Source: UBA1672 sp964352375 | GTDB lineage: Bacteria; Pseudomonadota; Alphaproteobacteria; Micavibrionales; Micavibrionaceae | Assembly: GCA_964352375.1 (NCBI GenBank) | Contig: CAYGSA010000065.1 | Span: forward strand, 1 to 10,188 | Direction of reading: 5' to 3' | Length of the DNA stretch: 10,188 nucleotides | Shown: piece by piece, positions 7,038-10,188 of the stretch | Layout: every line of letters begins with the position of its first letter | Numbering within the stretch: position 1 is the stretch's first letter | Notes under the pieces: generated by a model | Seen by the model: the letters and a program-made list of their open reading frames with translations, nothing else | What the model was told of the DNA's origin: nothing | Databases searched by the model: none | Translations under genes and position numbers: made by a program

Positions 7038-7178
7038 ATGGAAAAAGAAAAACCAAGTGTAGAAGATAAAAAGCCTCAAGAAGTTGAGCTTGAGAAGGAA
7101 ATAGGCGGTTTCGAAAACCGTAAAGAGCCTACGCGTTATGGTGATTGGGAAGTGAATGGCCGATGCTCAGATTTTTAA
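7038..7178 (+). CDS. SDHAF4-like protein (DUF1674), succinate dehydrogenase assembly factor 4 homologue
   Basis: This 46-residue ORF is easily missed because of its size. The first 20 residues are charged and look disordered (MEKEKPSVEDKK). The second half carries the family signature almost exactly: EIGG (21-24) and then PTRYGDWEVNGRCSDF (31-46), ending right after SDF as DUF1674 proteins do. In eukaryotes the homologue (SDHAF4/Sdh8) binds flavinylated SdhA and helps it join SdhB in complex II; a matching role in bacteria is inferred. The frame is closed by TGA at 7032-7034, so ATG 7038 is the only reasonable start. GAGG lies at 7033-7036, too close to serve as a normal ribosome binding site, so initiation may be leaderless or weak. 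The last 16 bases overlap the DUF1223 gene in another frame. Confidence 0.88.
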   Translation: MEKEKPSVEDKKPQEVELEKEIGGFENRKEPTRYGDWEVNGRCSDF

Positions 7179-8020
7179 TTTGTAGCTTTGTTTTGTTAGT
7201 TTCAGGTGCGGTTGTTGCCGCTCCGCCTGTTGTTGTAGAGTTTTTTGGTCATAATACATGTCAATCTGATACAGATATTCAGAGGCAATTTGTTTCTTTA
7301 CTCGAGGAATATGATGACCTTATCATTGTGAATTGTCGTCAGTGGTATGGTGATACTGAAGCGCAGGAGGCCAATCTAAAGCATTCTCATAAATTCTGTA
7401 AGGAGCGCTCTCGTGCCTATTCAAAACGTTTGCATGATCGTGGTTTTATGGTTGTGAATGGGCGGTGGAGTGCGAATTATAAACAGCCTGATGCTGCTGT
7501 GAAATTGGCGCGTTTGGATGGTGTGGTTTCTGCTGAGTTGTCTCTTAATGATGAGCATAATAGTCTCAAAATTCGATTGCCGAATATTGATCGCGTTGTG
7601 AATGGGCAGGTTTATGTTTATGCTTATGCGCCGACTGAATCTGATTTTGTTTATAGTGTTAATCCTGATGTGGAATTGACGGATGAGCTGCGGGAGCGGA
7701 TGCGCAGTGGTGAAAGTGTTCCATTTGTTACACGCACGGAGAAATCTCAATATATGTTCCGTCCTGTTTTGGCGCGCAGTTATGTTGGGACGTGGGCTGG
7801 TGCGGCGGTTGATATTGATTTTGATGTGAACGAGTTGCTTGCTTTGACCACTGAGGTTAGGGCTGTGGATGTTAGTTATGTTGTGCTTGTTCAGGACGGG
7901 GATGGGGTCGGTCCTGTGATTGCGTCAGGTGAAATTGTTTCCTTTGCCGAGCAAGCTTACCTTTTCCCAAAAAGTGCGCCAGTAACAATTGAGCGTGTGT
8001 CTAAGTCTGACAGTTTTTAG
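7163..8020 (+). CDS. Secreted DUF1223-family protein without the CxxC motif
   Basis: The ATG at 7163 gives 285 residues beginning with a signal peptide: Arg3, a hydrophobic stretch at 4-18 and a probable cleavage near AVVAA-PP (16-22). A TTG 18 bases upstream would spoil that peptide and is less likely. The mature protein starts with VVVEFFGHNTC, matching the thioredoxin-like opening of DUF1223 (VVELFTSQGCSSC). A later VVNGRW matches the family's VDGRW, and the C-terminal half has the SYVGTWAGAAVDIDFD and YVVLVQDGDGVGPVI segments seen in the family. The usual CxxC is CQSD here (Cys33, Asp36). Cys58 and Cys79 remain after cleavage and could form another disulfide. Function of the family is not established; a periplasmic location is inferred. 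It overlaps the SDHAF4-like gene by 16 bases, suggesting coupled translation. It ends 4 bases from the stop of xth on the other strand. Confidence 0.75.
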   Translation: MLRFLICSFVLLVSGAVVAAPPVVVEFFGHNTCQSDTDIQRQFVSLLEEYDDLIIVNCRQWYGDTEAQEANLKHSHKFCKERSRAYSKRLHDRGFMVVNGRWSANYKQPDAAVKLARLDGVVSAELSLNDEHNSLKIRLPNIDRVVNGQVYVYAYAPTESDFVYSVNPDVELTDELRERMRSGESVPFVTRTEKSQYMFRPVLARSYVGTWAGAAVDIDFDVNELLALTTEVRAVDVSYVVLVQDGDGVGPVIASGEIVSFAEQAYLFPKSAPVTIERVSKSDSF

Positions 8021-8024
8021 GCCT

Positions 8025-8807
8025 TTAAAATTCCAAAATAACGGGAGCGTGGTCACTGGGTTTTTCCCAGCTGCGGGCATGGGAGAGGACGTCATAGCTT
8101 TTGAGCTTGTCTTTTAAAGGAGGTGTGACCCAGATGTGGTCGAGTCTGCGGCCGCGATTTGATTTTGCCCAGTCGCGATTGCGGTATGACCACCAGCTGT
8201 AGGATTTTTCTTCACTGGGGATGAATTCGCGGGCGGTGTCGATCCAGCCTAGGGAGGCTTGCATTGCAGCTAGCTTTTCAACTTCGATCGGTGTGTGTGA
8301 GACGACTTTGAGGAGTTGTTTATGTGACCAGACGTCGTGTTCATGCGGGGCGATGTTGAAATCTCCGACGACGATGGCTTTGTCGCTTTTGGTGTATTTT
8401 TGTTTGAAGAAATCGCGCATTTCATCGACGAAATCCAGTTTATGTCCGAATTTTTCGTTGATCTCTCGGTCTGGTTCATCTCCTCCAGCGGGGATGTAGA
8501 TGTTGTGGAGGTCAAAGCCTTCACATCTCACTGAGATATGGCGGCAATCTTCTTTGCCGACGCGGTTATGGATGTGCGTTTCTTCGAATGGATGTTTGGA
8601 GAGGATGGCGACGCCGTTGTAGCTTTTCATGCCTGTGAAGTGGATGTGTTTGTATCCGGCATTTATGAAGGGTTCGACAGGGAAATGCTCGTCAGGGGTT
8701 TTTGTTTCCTGAAGGCAAATAATGTCTGGCGTAGCCTCATTTATGAGGTTGATGATAAGACCCTGACGCAACCTGACAGAATTAATATTCCATGTGACGA
8801 GGCGCAT
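8025..8807 (-). CDS. xth: Exodeoxyribonuclease III
   Basis: This is an ExoIII-type apurinic/apyrimidinic endonuclease and 3'-5' exonuclease of the endonuclease/exonuclease/phosphatase fold, acting in base excision repair. The 260 residues match the family length. The active-site residues are all visible: Asn7 in TWNINS, Glu34 in LQETK, Tyr104 in NIYIPAGGD, Asp149 and Asn151 in GDFNIAP, Asp223 in RLDHIW, and Asp252-His253 in SDHAPV. The ATG is 3 bases after the ybaB stop and no separate ribosome binding site is evident, so translation is probably coupled to ybaB. In many bacteria recR holds this position; here xth does. The gene ends 4 bases from the convergent DUF1223 gene, with no room for a terminator between them. 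Confidence 0.96.
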   Translation of the reverse strand: MRLVTWNINSVRLRQGLIINLINEATPDIICLQETKTPDEHFPVEPFINAGYKHIHFTGMKSYNGVAILSKHPFEETHIHNRVGKEDCRHISVRCEGFDLHNIYIPAGGDEPDREINEKFGHKLDFVDEMRDFFKQKYTKSDKAIVVGDFNIAPHEHDVWSHKQLLKVVSHTPIEVEKLAAMQASLGWIDTAREFIPSEEKSYSWWSYRNRDWAKSNRGRRLDHIWVTPPLKDKLKSYDVLSHARSWEKPSDHAPVILEF

Positions 8808-8810
8808 AAA

Positions 8811-9149
8811 TTATAATATACCGCCGCCTTGACCGCCACCCATGAGTTCTTCGGGCAGATCCATGCCACCCATCATACTTTGCGTTTCGTCCTTGATTTT
8901 TTCGTCTTTTACTTTGTTCACATTATTTAATGCTGCGGTTATCAGGTCTTCGAGTGTTTCTTTGTCCCCTTCAAGCAAGCCTTGATCGATTTCAATATTT
9001 AGAACTTTACCTGCGCAGTTCATGCGGACTTTCACGAGACCACCGCCTGCCTCGGCTTCTACGACGATATCCATTAGTTTTTCTTGCACTTCTTGTAGCT
9101 TGTTTTGCATCTCTTGTGCTTGTTTCATCATTTTGGCCATATCGAACAT
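8811..9149 (-). CDS. ybaB: Nucleoid-associated protein, YbaB/EbfC family
   Basis: The family consists of small dimeric DNA-binding proteins commonly encoded right after dnaX. The 112 residues start MFDMAKMMKQAQEMQNKLQE, the expected amphipathic first helix, followed by the beta segment VVEAEAGGGLVKVRMNCAG and a helix ending with TAALNNV. The tail is Gly/Met-rich (MMGGMDLP and GGGQGGGIL), typical of the family. An ATG at 9167 would add six residues. I chose 9149 because AAAAGGA sits 8 bases before it and the N-terminus then matches the family. With that start the gene begins one base after the dnaX stop. Together with dnaX and xth it forms a tight minus-strand cluster. Confidence 0.95.
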   Translation of the reverse strand: MFDMAKMMKQAQEMQNKLQEVQEKLMDIVVEAEAGGGLVKVRMNCAGKVLNIEIDQGLLEGDKETLEDLITAALNNVNKVKDEKIKDETQSMMGGMDLPEELMGGGQGGGIL

Positions 9150-9150
9150 G

Positions 9151-10188
9151 TTAGTCGTCCTTTTCATTCAGGGGGTTGTGATCGAGTATTTTAACGAGCT
9201 TTCCTTCTGGGAAAATCTTGAGAATATTTTTTACTAGAGGTACTTGTGCCATGTCTTGTAAGGCTTGTAAACGTTTCGCTTCATCGATATTGCCAAGTGT
9301 TTCTGCGCCGCGGTCTTTTGAAATGACAACCATCCAGTGATCGCCAGTGATTGCCTTCAGTGTTTTTGATAGATTTTGTGACAAGTCTGGAGCAGCTTCT
9401 TCTTCGAGGCGCAAGCTCAGGCGGCCTTGTTCGATGTTTATAAAGTGCGCGAAGTGATAGAGGTGTTCTGCGAGGAGGAGTTCTTGATGCTCGCGGAGCA
9501 TGCCAATAACATCTTCGAGGGATTTGAGTGTGTAGGTTTGTGGTTGCGGCACGAGGGCGAGGGCGGTTTCTGCGCCGCCTCGGTTTGGTGCTCCACCTCC
9601 GCTTATGCTGCTTTGGGCGTTGACCATTGGTGGTGGGGATGATTGCGGCGCGTTGTTATTTCCTGATGGGGCAGGCGCGCTTGGCGTTCTTGAGCTCTCC
9701 TTTAACTTTTTCATCAAATCTGACGGGTCGGGCAGGTCGGCGGCGTAGGCCAGACGGATAATGACCATTTCGGCTGCTTGCTGTGGGTTTGGGGCGGTGT
9801 TTACCTCGTTTAAGCCCTTGAGCAGGATTTGCCATGTTTTTGAGAGGGTTGGCATGGAGAGTTTGGTTGCCAATTCTTTGATGTGGTCTGAGTCTGCGTC
9901 GATTTCGGGTACGGCGCGGGCTTTGGTGAGGTTGTGTGTGATTTCCAGCAGGTCTTGGATCAGTACATTTGGGCTGGCGCCGTTTTTGTGGAGGTTATCC
10001 ATGACGCCCAGCGCGTCTTTAATGTTGCCTGTTAGGGCATGTTCCAAGAGGTCTAAATTTTGTTGTTTATCGCCAAGGCCGAGCATGGAGCCGACATTTT
10101 CGTCGGTAATTTGGTCTTCGGATAGGGCGATGGCTTGGTCGAGGAGGCTGAGGCCGTCGCGCCCAGAGCCATCGGCGGCGCGGGCGAG
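9151..10188 (-). CDS. dnaX: DNA polymerase III subunits gamma/tau, C-terminal part
   Basis: The frame is open to the right edge of the window, so the 5' part of the gene, with Walker A and the zinc motif, lies outside. The visible 345 residues begin inside the AAA+ module with ARAADGSGRDGLSLLDQAIA, the sensor-2 region with its Arg at residue 10. The clamp-loader oligomerisation domain III follows, to about residue 160. A Pro/Ser/Gly/Asn-rich linker covers about 165-206, and the C-terminal domain (about 214-345; VISKDRGAETL near its end) resembles the alphaproteobacterial gamma/tau C-terminal domain (DUF3646 type). The full product is therefore a tau-like form. I see no A-AAA-AAG slippery heptamer in the visible part. 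The stop is one base before the ybaB ATG. Confidence 0.95.
   Translation of the reverse strand, partial: LARAADGSGRDGLSLLDQAIALSEDQITDENVGSMLGLGDKQQNLDLLEHALTGNIKDALGVMDNLHKNGASPNVLIQDLLEITHNLTKARAVPEIDADSDHIKELATKLSMPTLSKTWQILLKGLNEVNTAPNPQQAAEMVIIRLAYAADLPDPSDLMKKLKESSRTPSAPAPSGNNNAPQSSPPPMVNAQSSISGGGAPNRGGAETALALVPQPQTYTLKSLEDVIGMLREHQELLLAEHLYHFAHFINIEQGRLSLRLEEEAAPDLSQNLSKTLKAITGDHWMVVISKDRGAETLGNIDEAKRLQALQDMAQVPLVKNILKIFPEGKLVKILDHNPLNEKDD

Noticed and set aside
7421..7750. 109-residue minus-strand open frame inside the DUF1223 gene.
   Set aside because: Ile/His/Thr-rich composition reflects the antisense of the DUF1223 coding frame; no ribosome binding site or motif.
9576..9690. Low-complexity stretch in dnaX considered as a repeat element or insertion.
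   Set aside because: It is the Pro/Ser/Asn/Gly linker expected between domain III and the C-terminal domain of tau; no periodic DNA repeat is seen.
9706..9711. AAAAAG run in dnaX (minus strand) followed by AAAGGAGAGC, considered as a programmed frameshift site for making gamma.
   Set aside because: It is one A short of the A-AAA-AAG heptamer, and no clear downstream hairpin was found.

Overview
The window looks like a piece of an alphaproteobacterial chromosome. The evidence is the DUF1674/SDHAF4 gene beside rsmB, the rsmB–rpe–heparinase-like cluster, a DnaX carrying the alphaproteobacterial-type C-terminal domain, and the TGMP-type HolA tail. Base composition is moderate. I could not identify a genus. 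Most of the content is housekeeping: DNA replication and repair, ribosome modification and central metabolism. No tRNA, rRNA, CRISPR array, insertion sequence or obvious mobile element was found.

Layout. Positions 1-113 (+) hold the 3' end of a gene that reads like holA (DNA polymerase III delta). It faces an orphan acidic protein gene (166-783, -) across a hairpin terminator. Next on the minus strand is radA (849-2231). Upstream of radA in transcription order come a 30-codon ORF with a very good ribosome binding site (2275-2367), a diverged EAL-domain protein that starts with TTG (2386-3216), a heparinase II/III-like protein (3304-4932), rpe (4950-5603) and rsmB (5664-6989). rsmB, rpe, the heparinase-like gene, the EAL gene and the small ORF are close enough to form one minus-strand transcription unit running down to radA.

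At 6990-7037 transcription diverges. On the plus strand a 46-residue SDHAF4-like gene (7038-7178) overlaps by 16 bases a secreted DUF1223-family gene (7163-8020). The DUF1223 gene collides tail to tail, with 4 bases between stops, with the minus-strand cluster dnaX (partial, enters at the right edge) – ybaB – xth. Spacing within that cluster is 1 and 3 bases.

Points worth a second look are: the SDHAF4-like gene and its overlap with DUF1223; loss of the family CxxC in the DUF1223 protein; the unannotated-looking 30-codon ORF after the EAL gene; an EAL protein that keeps the catalytic residues but in altered motifs, at a place where purH is commonly found; xth at the place where recR usually follows dnaX-ybaB; and a G/T excess on the plus strand for genes of both orientations, suggesting that most genes here lie on the lagging strand. 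I do not see a convincing new multi-gene defence or mobile system in this window.
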